From an uncultured Clostridia bacterium (GTDB taxonomy: Bacteria > Bacillota > Clostridia > Lachnospirales > Anaerotignaceae): a stretch of 64,000 nt of DNA. The DNA lies in contig CALWGC010000023.1 of NCBI GenBank assembly GCA_944378105.1, positions 19,443 through 83,442 of the forward strand, in the 5' to 3' direction. The notes beneath the pieces were generated by a model. It ran no database searches. It saw nothing but the letters and a program-made list of their open reading frames with translations, and was not told the DNA's origin. Within the stretch, counting starts at the first letter, position 1. Every line of letters starts with the position of its first letter. Below, in pieces: positions 49,924 through 58,961 of the stretch. The position numbers were made by a program, and so were the translations under genes.

Positions 49924-51096
49924 ATGAAACTACCGTGGAACAAACAATATCTGACCATTGCCTTTCATGTGATTGTGACGGTGGTGGCCATTGGGGCGGC
50001 CATGATGATCATGGCCCAATTGAGCCAATTTGCCGGGGTGATTCAGGCGGGGTTTTTCCGTCTGGTGCATCTGTTTTCGCCGCTGTTGTTTGCGGTGGTG
50101 ATTGCGTTTTTGCTCAATCCTTTGGTGGGCTGGATGCAGCGGAAAGTGCTGCGCAGGCCAAAACCGAAAGAAGGCTTTGAAAAGCGCACCTTGGCGACGG
50201 CGTTATCCTACTTGCTCTTTTTTGCCGCTTTGATTTTACTGGGCGGCATGATGGTGCGCAGCTTAGGTGCATCCAGCGCAAGCCAGATGGCCTTGGCGGT
50301 GGAGCGCTATGTCAACAGCATCATTGTGGCGCTGTTGCGGGTGCAAGAAGAATTGAGTCAAATGGGCATTTTAAGCAATTTAAACGAAGTGATTAACACC
50401 TTGGTGGGGCTGATTTCGGCAGGGTTACAAAACATGGTGATTTCGGTGGGCACGGGTGTGGCTTCGGTGGGCTCTATGGCGCTGAATTTGGCCCTTGGCT
50501 TTTTGATTGCGTTTTATATGCTGATGGAAAAAGATGCGTTTTTGCACCGGCTGCAATCCATGAATCGGGTCTTTTTGCCACGGAAAGTCAGCAAGCGCGT
50601 GGAGCGGTTTTGCACCGATTTGAACACGGTCTTTAGCGGCTATGTGACGGGACAGTTGACCGATGCCATGATTATGGCGGCGATGATTATTGTTAGTTTC
50701 TGGGTGGCCGGGATTCCCTATGCCGTTGTCATTGGCGTGATTTCCGGTTTTTCCAATCTGATTCCTTATGTAGGGGCCATAGTAGCCTACATTTTGTCTA
50801 TTTTAATGGGCCTGTTAAGCGGCGAACCCATCAAGGCCTTGTATGCGGCCATCATTGTGCTGGTGCTGCAACAAATTGACAGTATGATTATTGTGCCGCG
50901 GGTGGTGGGCAAAAGCGTAGAGCTGCACCCGGCGCTGGTGATTTTGGCGTTATCGGTCTTTGGCGGGTTATTTGGGCTCATTGGCATGGTCTTTGCCGTG
51001 CCAGTGACGGCCTTAATCAAGCTGTATATCGATCGCGCCTATGAACGGAAGAAGAAGCGGCTTCTCTCTGCTTCCCAGGAGGGTACCAATGGATGA
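49924..51096 (+). CDS. AI-2E (PerM/YtvI) family transporter
   Basis: The 390-residue membrane protein has about eight spans and the family motif near the C-terminus, with I-P-Y-V-G-A-I-V-A-Y and L-H-P-A-L-V-I-L-A-L-S-V-F-G-G-L-F-G. Family members export AI-2 in a few cases or act as proton antiporters; the name does not prove quorum signalling. ATG at 49924 after AAGAGG. It overlaps the tcdA start. Confidence 0.88.
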   Translation: MKLPWNKQYLTIAFHVIVTVVAIGAAMMIMAQLSQFAGVIQAGFFRLVHLFSPLLFAVVIAFLLNPLVGWMQRKVLRRPKPKEGFEKRTLATALSYLLFFAALILLGGMMVRSLGASSASQMALAVERYVNSIIVALLRVQEELSQMGILSNLNEVINTLVGLISAGLQNMVISVGTGVASVGSMALNLALGFLIAFYMLMEKDAFLHRLQSMNRVFLPRKVSKRVERFCTDLNTVFSGYVTGQLTDAMIMAAMIIVSFWVAGIPYAVVIGVISGFSNLIPYVGAIVAYILSILMGLLSGEPIKALYAAIIVLVLQQIDSMIIVPRVVGKSVELHPALVILALSVFGGLFGLIGMVFAVPVTALIKLYIDRAYERKKKRLLSASQEGTNG

Positions 51097-51799
51097 GCGA
51101 TTTTCAAGAACGGCGTATTTGTTGGGTGAAGACGGTGTCGAGCGGCTTTGGCAGGCCAAGGTGGCCGTCTTTGGCCTGGGCGGCGTAGGCGGCATGGCCT
51201 GCGAAGCGTTGGCCCGGTGCGGCGTTGGGAAACTGGTACTTGTGGATAACGATGTGGTAAGCCGGTCCAATTTGAACCGGCAAGTGATTGCCACGGTGGA
51301 CACCATTGGCAGGAAAAAAACGGAAGTGATGAAAGAGCGGATTGCCCAAATTGCCCCGGGGTGTCAGGTGGAATGCCATGACGTTTTTTATTTGCCGGGG
51401 GTGACGGGAATCCTAGATGAATCGGTGGATTATGCCGTGGATGCCATTGATACGGTGACGGCCAAATTGTTTTTGGCCGAAGAATGCCAGCGTCTGTCCA
51501 TTCCGTTGATTTCTTCCATGGGAACGGGCAATAAGCTGGACCCATCGCGGCTGACGGTGACGGACATTTATCAGACCTCGGTATGCCCGCTGGCCAAGGT
51601 GATGCGGCGGGAATTGCGCAAAAGAGGGATAGAAGCATTAAAAGTGGTATACTCCACAGAGGAGCCAAAGGCAGTGGCCGTGGGCGAAGGCGGGCGCCGG
51701 GCGGTGCCGGGCAGTGTGGCCTTTGTGCCGCCGGCCGCCGGGCTGTTATTGGCGTCAGAAGTGGTGAAAGATTTATTGGAGGGAAAAAACCATGGCTGA
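51089..51799 (+). CDS. tcdA: tRNA threonylcarbamoyladenosine dehydratase
   Basis: TcdA cyclises t6A37 in tRNA. The 236-residue E1-like protein has the ATP-binding G-L-G-G-V-G-G at 29-35, the conserved D-N-D-V-V-S-R-S-N-L-N-R-Q, and a P-P-A-A-G-L end helix. It lacks the Cys pairs of MoeB zinc sites. The ATG at 51089 has AGGAGG upstream and overlaps the stop of the permease. It overlaps rseC by eight bases. Confidence 0.9.
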   Translation: MDERFSRTAYLLGEDGVERLWQAKVAVFGLGGVGGMACEALARCGVGKLVLVDNDVVSRSNLNRQVIATVDTIGRKKTEVMKERIAQIAPGCQVECHDVFYLPGVTGILDESVDYAVDAIDTVTAKLFLAEECQRLSIPLISSMGTGNKLDPSRLTVTDIYQTSVCPLAKVMRRELRKRGIEALKVVYSTEEPKAVAVGEGGRRAVPGSVAFVPPAAGLLLASEVVKDLLEGKNHG

Positions 51800-52235
51800 A
51801 AAAGGCGTTGTGGTAGACCGCAAAAACAATTTGGCGGTGATTAAGTTAAGAAGGCAAGAGGCTTGTGCCAAATGCCGGGCCTGCATTGCAGGGATGTCGG
51901 AACAGGAAATGATTATGGAGGCAGAAAACCGCTGCAATGCCCAAGTGGGCGATTGGGTGGAACTGGAAATGGTGGGCAGCGGCTTTTTTGAGGCGGTGCT
52001 GATTATGTACGGGATTCCCTGTCTTTGTTTTTTGGTGGGGTTATTGGGCAGTTACTATCTTGTGATGCCCCGCTTTTTCCCATCTACCAGTCCCGATGTC
52101 CCCAGCTTTGTCTGCGGCATTGTGCTGACGGTGTTGGCGTATTTGGTGATTCGAAGCCAAGAACATCGCTTTGCCACCCAAAAATATCGCCCCATTGCGG
52201 CAAGAATCACCACCCCCGATCCGGAAACCATGTAG
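51792..52235 (+). CDS. rseC: SoxR-reducing system RseC family protein
   Basis: The 147-residue protein has an N-terminal Cys motif (C25, C28, C31 in A-C-A-K-C-R-A-C) and two membrane spans (about 68-90 and 103-124), as in RseC/MucC. In Clostridia these genes are usually near Rnf or stand alone; the role is likely electron transfer to an iron-sulfur or flavin protein. GGAGG lies inside tcdA upstream of the ATG. It ends the pepD-rseC run. Confidence 0.86.
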   Translation: MAEKGVVVDRKNNLAVIKLRRQEACAKCRACIAGMSEQEMIMEAENRCNAQVGDWVELEMVGSGFFEAVLIMYGIPCLCFLVGLLGSYYLVMPRFFPSTSPDVPSFVCGIVLTVLAYLVIRSQEHRFATQKYRPIAARITTPDPETM

Positions 52236-52276
52236 CAAAAAAGCTGCCGGTCTTTCGTGCAGCTTCCTAAGAAACA

Positions 52277-52318
52277 AAAACAGCCGAAGTCCTGAAAACA
52301 AAGGAATTCGGCTGTTTT
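52277..52318. terminator. Bidirectional terminator between rseC and the SPOCS/LysM gene
   Basis: A 12-bp perfect stem (AAAACAGCCGAA with TTCGGCTGTTTT) with inner TCC/GGA pairs has T runs on both strands. Confidence 0.9.
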
Positions 52319-52355
52319 CTTATTCTCAAAATTTTTTAAGACAGTATTTGGCAGA

Positions 52356-53933
52356 TTAAGATTCTGGTTGGGTTGTTGTGGTGCCATAAGGCGATACGGT
52401 CCGCAGCAGCAATAGTTTTTGCCCAGGATAGAGCGGGGTATCTTCTTCCAGTTCGTTTAAGGCCAAAATCTGGTCCACGGTGGTGGAAAACCGTTTGGCA
52501 ATCTTCCAAAGGGTATCTCCCGTCTGCACCACATAAATCACCAAAGAAGGCAGGGATGCAGGCGTTTCGTCCGTTTCTTCCAGATTGGAAACGGCGGTGA
52601 TGGAAGTGGGGCGGCAGGAAGAAACTTGCAGCAAGACATGGATGGTGGCTTCCAGTTCCCGTTCGTTGAGGCTGCGGACAGAGGCCCATTGGCTGATGAG
52701 GCGGCCTTGGGCTTCATCGCCGCTTTGGGTATTGGGCAGGGAAACGGTTTCGGAAAAGGGCGCCGTTCCTTCCCAAAAGGCCACCGGCGGGTCGGATTGG
52801 TTGGTCAAATACAAGACCCGAAGCGTTACGGCGCCTTCGGTCAGTACGCCGTCGGTTTGGGCCACACAGCGGTCCAAAAAACCGCAAGTGTCCACGCTTA
52901 ACAGCTGCAAAATGCCTTCGTCCGTCTCTTCCAGTGTAAAGCGGGCAGGAAACGAGGCATGGAGCAGGGTTTGCCCTACGGGGGTGGTGATAGTTTGGGT
53001 TGTGGTTTCCAGTTTCACCGGCTGGGCAGTGGAATAGGCGTCGGCCAGATAAGGTGTTTCCATGATGCCATGGCCACAGCAAAGGACGCAAAGGTCGGCG
53101 TCGATATGCAGGGTGGTTTCTTCGCCCAAATCATCGGGCAGTGGATAGGCCGACAGTTTTTCCAGACGGAAACAAGTTTCGGCCGCCATATCTTCGGTCG
53201 CAGAAGGCGACTCGATGGTGGTATGGAAAGGCAAAGTCACTTCCCGGCTTTCTACGCTGCCGCCTTCTGGCGCCAAAAGTAATGTGATGGCCAAGTCTCC
53301 GGCAATGGAGATACCGCCGGGGACAGCCTTGCTGTCGTTGGGCACCACATCGGCGGTGGCCAAGAGGACTTGGGTTGGCGTTTGGGAAGAAAGGGGCAGG
53401 TTTTCTTGGAGGGCAAGGACTTCTTTTTTCCAGGGTGTTTGGACGGACTGCAAGAAGAAATCGCGCCGGGTTTCCAAGTTTTCCCCACTGGCCGAGGTGA
53501 GCACCTCCATGGGCTTTGGCGCATAGGCTTGGGCCGTTACGGTGAGGATGGCTTTACAGGAAATTTTTCGGTCATTGATGAGCCGGTATTCCAGATGGGA
53601 CAACTGGCAAAACAGCATCACATCGGTGCTGCGGGTCACTTCGTCCATCCGCAGAAAATCGGCAAAGGGCAGCTGTTCTTCCATGGAAGAAAGGGGCTGG
53701 GATTCGTCTTTGGTTAGGGTCAGTACTTTCAGTTTCAGTACCCCTTGAAAAGAAATGCGGCCTTCGGCAGCCTTTTCTTCCTCCAGCACCGGCAGGGCGT
53801 GGATATGTAGGATGGCGGCGGCATCGGGCTTAATATCGGGAATGATAAAGTCTTGTTCCAGCAAAAGCTGGGTGGACGCCGTGCCCAAAGGGGTATATGG
53901 TTCTTGGGTTTCTTTGGATAATACAAGCGGCAT
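52356..53933 (-). CDS. SPOCS (DUF3794)/LysM domain protein
   Basis: The 525-residue protein has several SPOCS-type beta repeats (about residues 40-450) and a C-terminal LysM domain (about 465-510: Y-V-V-Q-T-G-D-T-L-W-K-I-A-K-R-F). Proteins of this architecture are spore-envelope or germination proteins in Clostridia (cf. SafA/CsxA neighbours). ATG at 53933 with AAGGAGG upstream. It is on the minus strand, head-on to the fork, alone between two terminators. Confidence 0.85.
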   Translation of the reverse strand: MPLVLSKETQEPYTPLGTASTQLLLEQDFIIPDIKPDAAAILHIHALPVLEEEKAAEGRISFQGVLKLKVLTLTKDESQPLSSMEEQLPFADFLRMDEVTRSTDVMLFCQLSHLEYRLINDRKISCKAILTVTAQAYAPKPMEVLTSASGENLETRRDFFLQSVQTPWKKEVLALQENLPLSSQTPTQVLLATADVVPNDSKAVPGGISIAGDLAITLLLAPEGGSVESREVTLPFHTTIESPSATEDMAAETCFRLEKLSAYPLPDDLGEETTLHIDADLCVLCCGHGIMETPYLADAYSTAQPVKLETTTQTITTPVGQTLLHASFPARFTLEETDEGILQLLSVDTCGFLDRCVAQTDGVLTEGAVTLRVLYLTNQSDPPVAFWEGTAPFSETVSLPNTQSGDEAQGRLISQWASVRSLNERELEATIHVLLQVSSCRPTSITAVSNLEETDETPASLPSLVIYVVQTGDTLWKIAKRFSTTVDQILALNELEEDTPLYPGQKLLLLRTVSPYGTTTTQPES

Positions 53934-54040
53934 AAGTGGTTCCTCCTTTTGTCTGCCGCCAGCACAGGGGCAGCAGCGTTTCTTAGAAAGAGTATATGCA
54001 AGGAGGAAGGCCTTAGAACTCTTTGGAAAAAAGGAAAACA

Positions 54041-54065
54041 AAAAAAGCGTGCAAAAACGCTTTTC
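54041..54065 (-). terminator. Terminator downstream of ilvN
   Basis: AAAAGCGT and ACGCTTTT pair around a six-base loop, with a T-rich tail on the minus strand. A 12-bp wider inverted repeat (54041-54052 with 54161-54172) surrounds it. Confidence 0.7.
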
Positions 54066-54203
54066 AAGAAGAACCCCTTGTTTGGAAAATCAGAGAGCAG
54101 GCCTCCGTTGTTTTTTTCGGATGCCTGCTCTGGTTGTTTTCTGATGAAGCTGTGTTTTGGGCACGCTTTTTTGTTGGTGATGCCAAAGAAAGAAGCAAGC
54201 CGT

Positions 54204-54734
54204 TTAAGCCGTTTGGGATTGTTCTTTTTTGGCATCGTAGAGGCAGTTTGCGCCACGCTCTACGGCGATGAGGCCGGTGCGGCAATATTCCAAAATGCCA
54301 TAAGGCGCCACATAGGTCAAAAAGGCATCCAGCTTGGCACTTTCACCGGTCATTTCAATACAGACAGAGCCGGGGGACATGTCCACCACTTTGGAACGGA
54401 AGACATTGGCCGCATCCAGCACGGTGCGCAATCCGTCGCCGCTGGCTTTGACTTTGACGATGAGCAATTCCCGCAAGATGGTGTTTTCGGGGCTCATCAA
54501 TTCCACTTTCTTCACGTCGTAAAGTTTACTGATTTGTTTTAACAGCTGGTCTTTTTTCCGGTTATCGCCGGTGGCGGTGATGGTGATACGGGCCACCTCT
54601 GGGTCATTGGTGCGGCCGGAGGTGAAGGTGTCGATATTAAAATCCCGCTGGCTAAAGAGGGAGGAAATACGAGTCAACACCCCCGATTGATTGGTAACGA
54701 TGATGGATACAGCAAATTGATTTTCGTTGAACAT
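54204..54734 (-). CDS. ilvN: Acetolactate synthase small (regulatory) subunit
   Basis: IlvN is the valine-sensing regulatory subunit of acetohydroxyacid synthase. The 176-residue protein has an N-terminal ACT domain (F-A-V-S-I-I-V-T-N-Q-S-G-V-L-T-R-I, then F-N-I-D-T-F) and the C-terminal ALS_ss_C domain. AAGGAGG precedes the ATG, and it starts 17 bases after the ilvB stop. Confidence 0.95.
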   Translation of the reverse strand: MFNENQFAVSIIVTNQSGVLTRISSLFSQRDFNIDTFTSGRTNDPEVARITITATGDNRKKDQLLKQISKLYDVKKVELMSPENTILRELLIVKVKASGDGLRTVLDAANVFRSKVVDMSPGSVCIEMTGESAKLDAFLTYVAPYGILEYCRTGLIAVERGANCLYDAKKEQSQTA

Positions 54735-54751
54735 ACAAATTTCCTCCTTTC

Positions 54752-56410
54752 TTATTTTGTGATGATATCGTCCAGGGAGCCATTGGGCGGCACCATGGGC
54801 AGTACGTTTTCTTCGGGTGGGATGATGCAGTTGATGACAGAAGGAGAAGCCATGGCAAAGGCTTGATCCAAGGCATGCTGCAATTCGCTTTCGGTGCGGG
54901 CCAGATAGCCTTTGGCGCCAAAGGCATCGGCCAATTTGACAAAGTTGGTTTTCCGATCCAATACAGTGGCCATATAATGATGGTCAAAGAAAAGCCCTTG
55001 CCACTGGCGGATCATACCCAGACGGTTGTTATTGAGGATGACAACCACCAAAGGCAGGTCCTCGGTGACGGCGGTGGCCAGTTCGTTTAAGTTCATGCCA
55101 AAGCTACCGTCGCCGGTGAAAAGCACCGTCCGTTTGCCGGTGGCCATGCAGGCGCCGATGGCAGCGCCAAGGCCATAGCCCATGGTGCCAAGGCCGCCGG
55201 AGGTGAGGTGGGTGCGTGGTTTTTGGAACGGATAATACTGGGCCACCCACATCTGGTGCTGGCCAACGTCGGTGGCGACAATGGTATCGGCCGGGGCTTT
55301 TTTGGCCACGGCGCCGATGATTTGATGGGGTTGCAGATAGCCTTCGGTTTGGTGTGGCGGTGTCACTTTTTGTTTTTCTGCCTCCATTTCCTCATGCCAA
55401 AGGGTGTTGGTTTTTTGGGGCAGGTGAGCCGTTAAATATTCCAACATTTGCCGCAGGGAACCGGCGATGGGCAGTGTAGCGTCAATATTTTTGCCCTGTT
55501 CGGCCGGGTCGATATCCAGATGGATGATTTTGGCGTTGGTGGCAAATTTGGCTTTATTGCCGGTGGCCCGTTCGGTGAAGCGGACGCCGCAGGCAATGAC
55601 CAAGTCGGCCATGGAGAAGGCCTTGGTGGCCACAAACCGGCCGTGCATGCCATTCATGCCCAAATGGCGCGGGTTACGGCAATCCATAGCCGTCAAGCCC
55701 ATCATGGAGAAGGCAGCATAGGCGTCGGCTTTTTCGGCCAGGGCCACCAAAGCGTCGGCGCAGTTGCCATTGATGACGCCGCCACCGCAGTAGATGAGGG
55801 GGCGTTCGCTTTCTTTGAGCAGTTCCAATGCTTGTTTCAAAAGTGCTTCGTCTGGTTTTTGATCTGGCGTTTTTTCCACCGGCGGCTGTGGTTCATAGTC
55901 CATGGTAGCCAGCTGGATATTTTTTGGCACATCTACCAGGACGGGGCCTGGGCGGCCGCTGGAGGCCACGCGGAAGGCTTCTCGCATGATATGAGGCAGG
56001 TCTTTGATGTCTTTGACCAGGAAACTATGCTTGGTGACAGGAATGGAAAGACCGATGGAGTCCACTTCCTGGAAGGAATCGGTGCCCAACAGTTCAAAGG
56101 GGACGTTACCGGTGATGGCAACGACAGGGATGGAGTCGGCGTTGGCGGTAGCCAGACCTGTGATGAGGTTGGTGGTGCCTGGGCCGGAGGTGGCAATGCA
56201 GACACCCACTTTACCACTGGCGCGGGCATAGCCGTCGGCGGCATGGCTGGCCCCTTGTTCGTGGGCGGTCAGGACATGGTGAATCCGGTCGCGGTATTCA
56301 TATAATGCGTCGTAAATATGGAGCACTTGTCCACCAGGGTAACCAAAGACAGTGGTGACGCCCTGTTCCAACAATGTTTCAATGATGATTTGACATCCCG
56401 TTCGTTTCAT
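54752..56410 (-). CDS. ilvB: Acetolactate synthase large (catalytic) subunit
   Basis: IlvB condenses two pyruvates (or pyruvate and 2-oxobutyrate) in the first common step of Val/Leu/Ile synthesis. The 552-residue TPP/FAD enzyme has the catalytic Glu51 in A-H-E-Q-G-A, the FAD domain, and the TPP motif G-D-G-S-F-G-M-N ... I-L-N-N-N. The ATG at 56410 has CAGGAGGG upstream. An Ile/Leu/Val-rich leader peptide and a terminator precede it. ilvC/ilvD are not in the window. Confidence 0.96.
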   Translation of the reverse strand: MKRTGCQIIIETLLEQGVTTVFGYPGGQVLHIYDALYEYRDRIHHVLTAHEQGASHAADGYARASGKVGVCIATSGPGTTNLITGLATANADSIPVVAITGNVPFELLGTDSFQEVDSIGLSIPVTKHSFLVKDIKDLPHIMREAFRVASSGRPGPVLVDVPKNIQLATMDYEPQPPVEKTPDQKPDEALLKQALELLKESERPLIYCGGGVINGNCADALVALAEKADAYAAFSMMGLTAMDCRNPRHLGMNGMHGRFVATKAFSMADLVIACGVRFTERATGNKAKFATNAKIIHLDIDPAEQGKNIDATLPIAGSLRQMLEYLTAHLPQKTNTLWHEEMEAEKQKVTPPHQTEGYLQPHQIIGAVAKKAPADTIVATDVGQHQMWVAQYYPFQKPRTHLTSGGLGTMGYGLGAAIGACMATGKRTVLFTGDGSFGMNLNELATAVTEDLPLVVVILNNNRLGMIRQWQGLFFDHHYMATVLDRKTNFVKLADAFGAKGYLARTESELQHALDQAFAMASPSVINCIIPPEENVLPMVPPNGSLDDIITK

Positions 56411-56449
56411 TTGTTTTCCCTCCTGCAACTTGGTTTGATTTCGCATAAA

Positions 56450-56484
56450 GAAAAAGGCTGTACGGTTTTGTCGCCGTACAGCCT
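56450..56484 (-). terminator. ilvB attenuator terminator
   Basis: AGGCTGTACGG and CCGTACAGCCT (56455-56465 and 56474-56484) pair perfectly, followed on the minus strand by TTTTTC, 40 bases before ilvB. Being between promoter and gene it can only make sense as an attenuator or partial stop. Confidence 0.85.
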
Positions 56485-56503
56485 GAGATTGTTCTCCTAG
56501 GAG

Positions 56504-56611
56504 TTAACCTTGTGCACCTGTGACCAACCGTTTTTTATCAACACAAATAGCCTCATCCATTCCGATGAGGTTCATAATGCTAATAATGACGATGGCTGCA
56601 AATAGAGGCAT
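56504..56611 (-). CDS. ilv leader peptide
   Basis: This 35-codon frame lies between the ilvB promoter and the attenuator. It begins M-P-L-F-A-A-I-V-I-I-S-I-M-N-L-I-G: eight of residues 3-16 are Ile, Val or Leu. The ATG at 56611 has AGAAGGGAG upstream, and the TAA lies 20 bases before the terminator stem. Stalling at these codons when branched amino-acyl-tRNA is low would favour ilvB transcription. Such leader-peptide control is known for enteric and actinobacterial ilv genes; in Firmicutes T-boxes are usual. Confidence 0.75.
   Translation of the reverse strand: MPLFAAIVIISIMNLIGMDEAICVDKKRLVTGAQG
56551..56570 (-). other. Pause-type hairpin within the ilv leader peptide region
   Basis: CCTCATC and GATGAGG pair perfectly around a six-base loop just after the Ile/Leu/Val-rich codons, in the place of the pause hairpin of classical attenuators. 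Confidence 0.55.
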
Positions 56612-56671
56612 GGGTGTTTCTCCCTTCTGAGCATTTGTATTTCACAAAAAATCAAAGTAGAATTTTAGTCA

Positions 56672-56700
56672 AGTTTACACCCATTGTTTTTATTTGTCAA
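56672..56700 (-). promoter_or_regulatory. ilvB promoter
   Basis: On the minus strand a perfect TTGACA (56695-56700) and TAAACT (56672-56677) are 17 bases apart. The leader to ilvB is about 255 bases. Confidence 0.75.
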
Positions 56701-56794
56701 TAAAAACTTCAAAAAATTCGGTTTCCCTTCAAAAAACCATCACATTGAACTGATATTTTAGTATAATGAGAAAAAAACAGAGGAGGCGGCGAAA

Positions 56795-57475
56795 ATGGCA
56801 CGGATTTTAGTAGTAGACGATGAAGAAAACATTCGACAGATCATTTGTAAATACGGAAAATTTGAAGGCTATGAAGTGTTTGAAGCCAAAGATGGTATGG
56901 AAGCAGTGGAATTATGCCGCAAGAACCATTATGATATTTTGATTTTGGACATTATGATGCCCCATTTGGATGGGTTTTCCACCTGTCGGGAGATTCGCAA
57001 GACAAAGGACATTCCGGTGATTATGCTTTCGGCCCGAGGGGAAGAATATGATAAGATCCACGGGTTTGAGCTGGGGGTGGACGACTATGTGGTCAAGCCC
57101 TTTTCGCCCAAGGAATTGATGATGCGGGTGGCTGCGGTGCTCAAACGGGTGCAGCAGGCCCAGAGCAATGACCGCGATGTGGTGGAATTGGACGGCATTA
57201 TGGTGGACTTTACGGGACGGTTAGTGTATTTGGACGGGAAAAAAATTGACATGGCGCCAAAGGAATATGAGTTGTTCTTTTATTTGGTGCGCAACCGCAA
57301 CATTGCGCTGAGTCGAGAAAAATTGATTAGTGAAGTTTGGGGCTACGATTTTTACGGGGACGATCGGACGCTGGATACCCATATCAAAATGTTACGCAAA
57401 AGTTTGGGGCCTTACAGCGGCCGGATTGTAACGCTGCGAGGAGTGGGGTATCGGTTTGAAAGCGAAAAACATTAG
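56795..57475 (+). CDS. OmpR-family response regulator
   Basis: The 226-residue protein has a receiver domain with D52 as phosphate acceptor (L-I-L-D-I-M-M-P), K-P-F-S-P-K-E-L, and a winged-helix DNA-binding domain (about 128-225) ending R-G-V-G-Y-R-F-E. TATAAT lies 28 bases upstream of the start; GAGGCGGCG precedes the ATG. The sensor kinase gene overlaps its end by 20 bases, so they form one two-component system of unknown signal. Confidence 0.95.
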   Translation: MARILVVDDEENIRQIICKYGKFEGYEVFEAKDGMEAVELCRKNHYDILILDIMMPHLDGFSTCREIRKTKDIPVIMLSARGEEYDKIHGFELGVDDYVVKPFSPKELMMRVAAVLKRVQQAQSNDRDVVELDGIMVDFTGRLVYLDGKKIDMAPKEYELFFYLVRNRNIALSREKLISEVWGYDFYGDDRTLDTHIKMLRKSLGPYSGRIVTLRGVGYRFESEKH

Positions 57476-58961
57476 CATCAAATGGAAATTGATTGGCTAT
57501 TTATTGGCTTTTGTAGGGGCTGTGTTTGTGCTGCTGTGGCTGTTTCAGGTGGTGCTTTTAGATTCTTTTTATTACAGCATCAAAACAAAAGAGATGAAAG
57601 CTGCCGCCGACGCCATTGAAAAAACGGTGGGAGAAGAAAGCTTTGTAGAGCAGATTGTCTATTATGCGTACGAAAAAAATATGTGCGTCAGCATCATCGA
57701 CCAAAACGGTTTGGAGATGTTTCGAGAAGATAGTTTGCCCACTTGCACCATCCATAAATTAAACCAGACCCAGCGCCAAAATCTCTTTGAAGAGGTGAGG
57801 CGGGCCGGCGGTAGCCAAGTGACGGTGAACCAGCTTTGGCGGCCGGCCAATGACTTTGACCGGTTGGAAAAGGAACGAAAGGCAGAGCAAGAGCTTTTTG
57901 TACGGCTTTCCAATTCGCCGGGAATGAAAGAAGAAATGCAAGAGATCAAAAACATGGTCTATGGTCAGATGATTGAAGTGGACGGGCAAGAGCAATTATT
58001 GGTGTTAAATACGACACTGACACCGATTCATTCGACCCAGGAGATTTTGAAAATTGAAGTGATTTATATTTGCATCATTTTGGCGGCGTTTTCTGTTGTG
58101 CTGGCCTATGTGATTTACCGGCGGATTTCCCGGCCCATCATCGAAACCACCAAGCAGGCCAGCCGTCTGGCAGCCGGAGACTATACCATGGCCTTTGATC
58201 AGGACGAGTATCGAGAAGTGGGCCAGCTGAACCAAACCTTGAACTATGCGGCCAAGGAGCTGAGTAAGACAGAAAGCTTGCGGCGGGAATTGTTGAGCAA
58301 TGTCTCCCATGACCTGCGCACCCCGCTGACACTCATCACTGGCTATGCCGAAGTGATGCGGGATATTCCGGGGGAAAATACGGCAGAAAATGTCCAGGTA
58401 ATCATCGACGAAGGGCGCAGATTATCGGAATTGGTGACAGACCTTTTGGATTTATCCAAGCTACAGTCGGGCGTAACCCAGTTACAGATGACGCGGTTTT
58501 CTTTGACAGAGCAAATTCAATCCATGTTACAGCGGTATAATAAGCTGCAAGAACAAGAAGGGTATGTGATTACCTTTGAAGCCAAGGAAAACATTTTTGT
58601 CAAAGCCGATGAGCTGAAAATTTCCCAGGTGATGTATAACTTAGTCAACAACGCCATCCATTACACCGGAGAAAATAAGCAGGTGAATATTATACAGTCG
58701 AGAGAAGGAAACCGGGTGAAAATTGAAGTGCTGGATACGGGCTCGGGTGTCAATGAAGAGGATATGCCGTACATCTGGGATCGCTATTACAAAGTGGACA
58801 AAGAACACCAGCGGGGCAAGGTGGGCACAGGCTTGGGCCTTTCCATTGTGAAGGAAATTTTGCAATTACACCAAGCCGATTTTGGTGTGGAAAACCGGGC
58901 CGAGGGCGGCAGCAACTTCTGGTTTTCTTTAGTGATTTCGAATAAGGATGAGGAAAATTAA
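57456..58961 (+). CDS. Membrane sensor histidine kinase
   Basis: The 501-residue kinase has a first span (about 13-35), an extracellular domain (36-198), a second span (about 200-222), HAMP (223-275), HisKA with His285 in S-N-V-S-H-D-L-R-T-P, and HATPase_c (N-L-V-N-N-A-I-H-Y-T, G-T-G-L-G-L-S-I-V). The start is a TTG at 57456, within the regulator gene. It resembles the PhoR/WalK class; no PAS motif was recognised. Confidence 0.93.
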   Translation: MKAKNISIKWKLIGYLLAFVGAVFVLLWLFQVVLLDSFYYSIKTKEMKAAADAIEKTVGEESFVEQIVYYAYEKNMCVSIIDQNGLEMFREDSLPTCTIHKLNQTQRQNLFEEVRRAGGSQVTVNQLWRPANDFDRLEKERKAEQELFVRLSNSPGMKEEMQEIKNMVYGQMIEVDGQEQLLVLNTTLTPIHSTQEILKIEVIYICIILAAFSVVLAYVIYRRISRPIIETTKQASRLAAGDYTMAFDQDEYREVGQLNQTLNYAAKELSKTESLRRELLSNVSHDLRTPLTLITGYAEVMRDIPGENTAENVQVIIDEGRRLSELVTDLLDLSKLQSGVTQLQMTRFSLTEQIQSMLQRYNKLQEQEGYVITFEAKENIFVKADELKISQVMYNLVNNAIHYTGENKQVNIIQSREGNRVKIEVLDTGSGVNEEDMPYIWDRYYKVDKEHQRGKVGTGLGLSIVKEILQLHQADFGVENRAEGGSNFWFSLVISNKDEEN

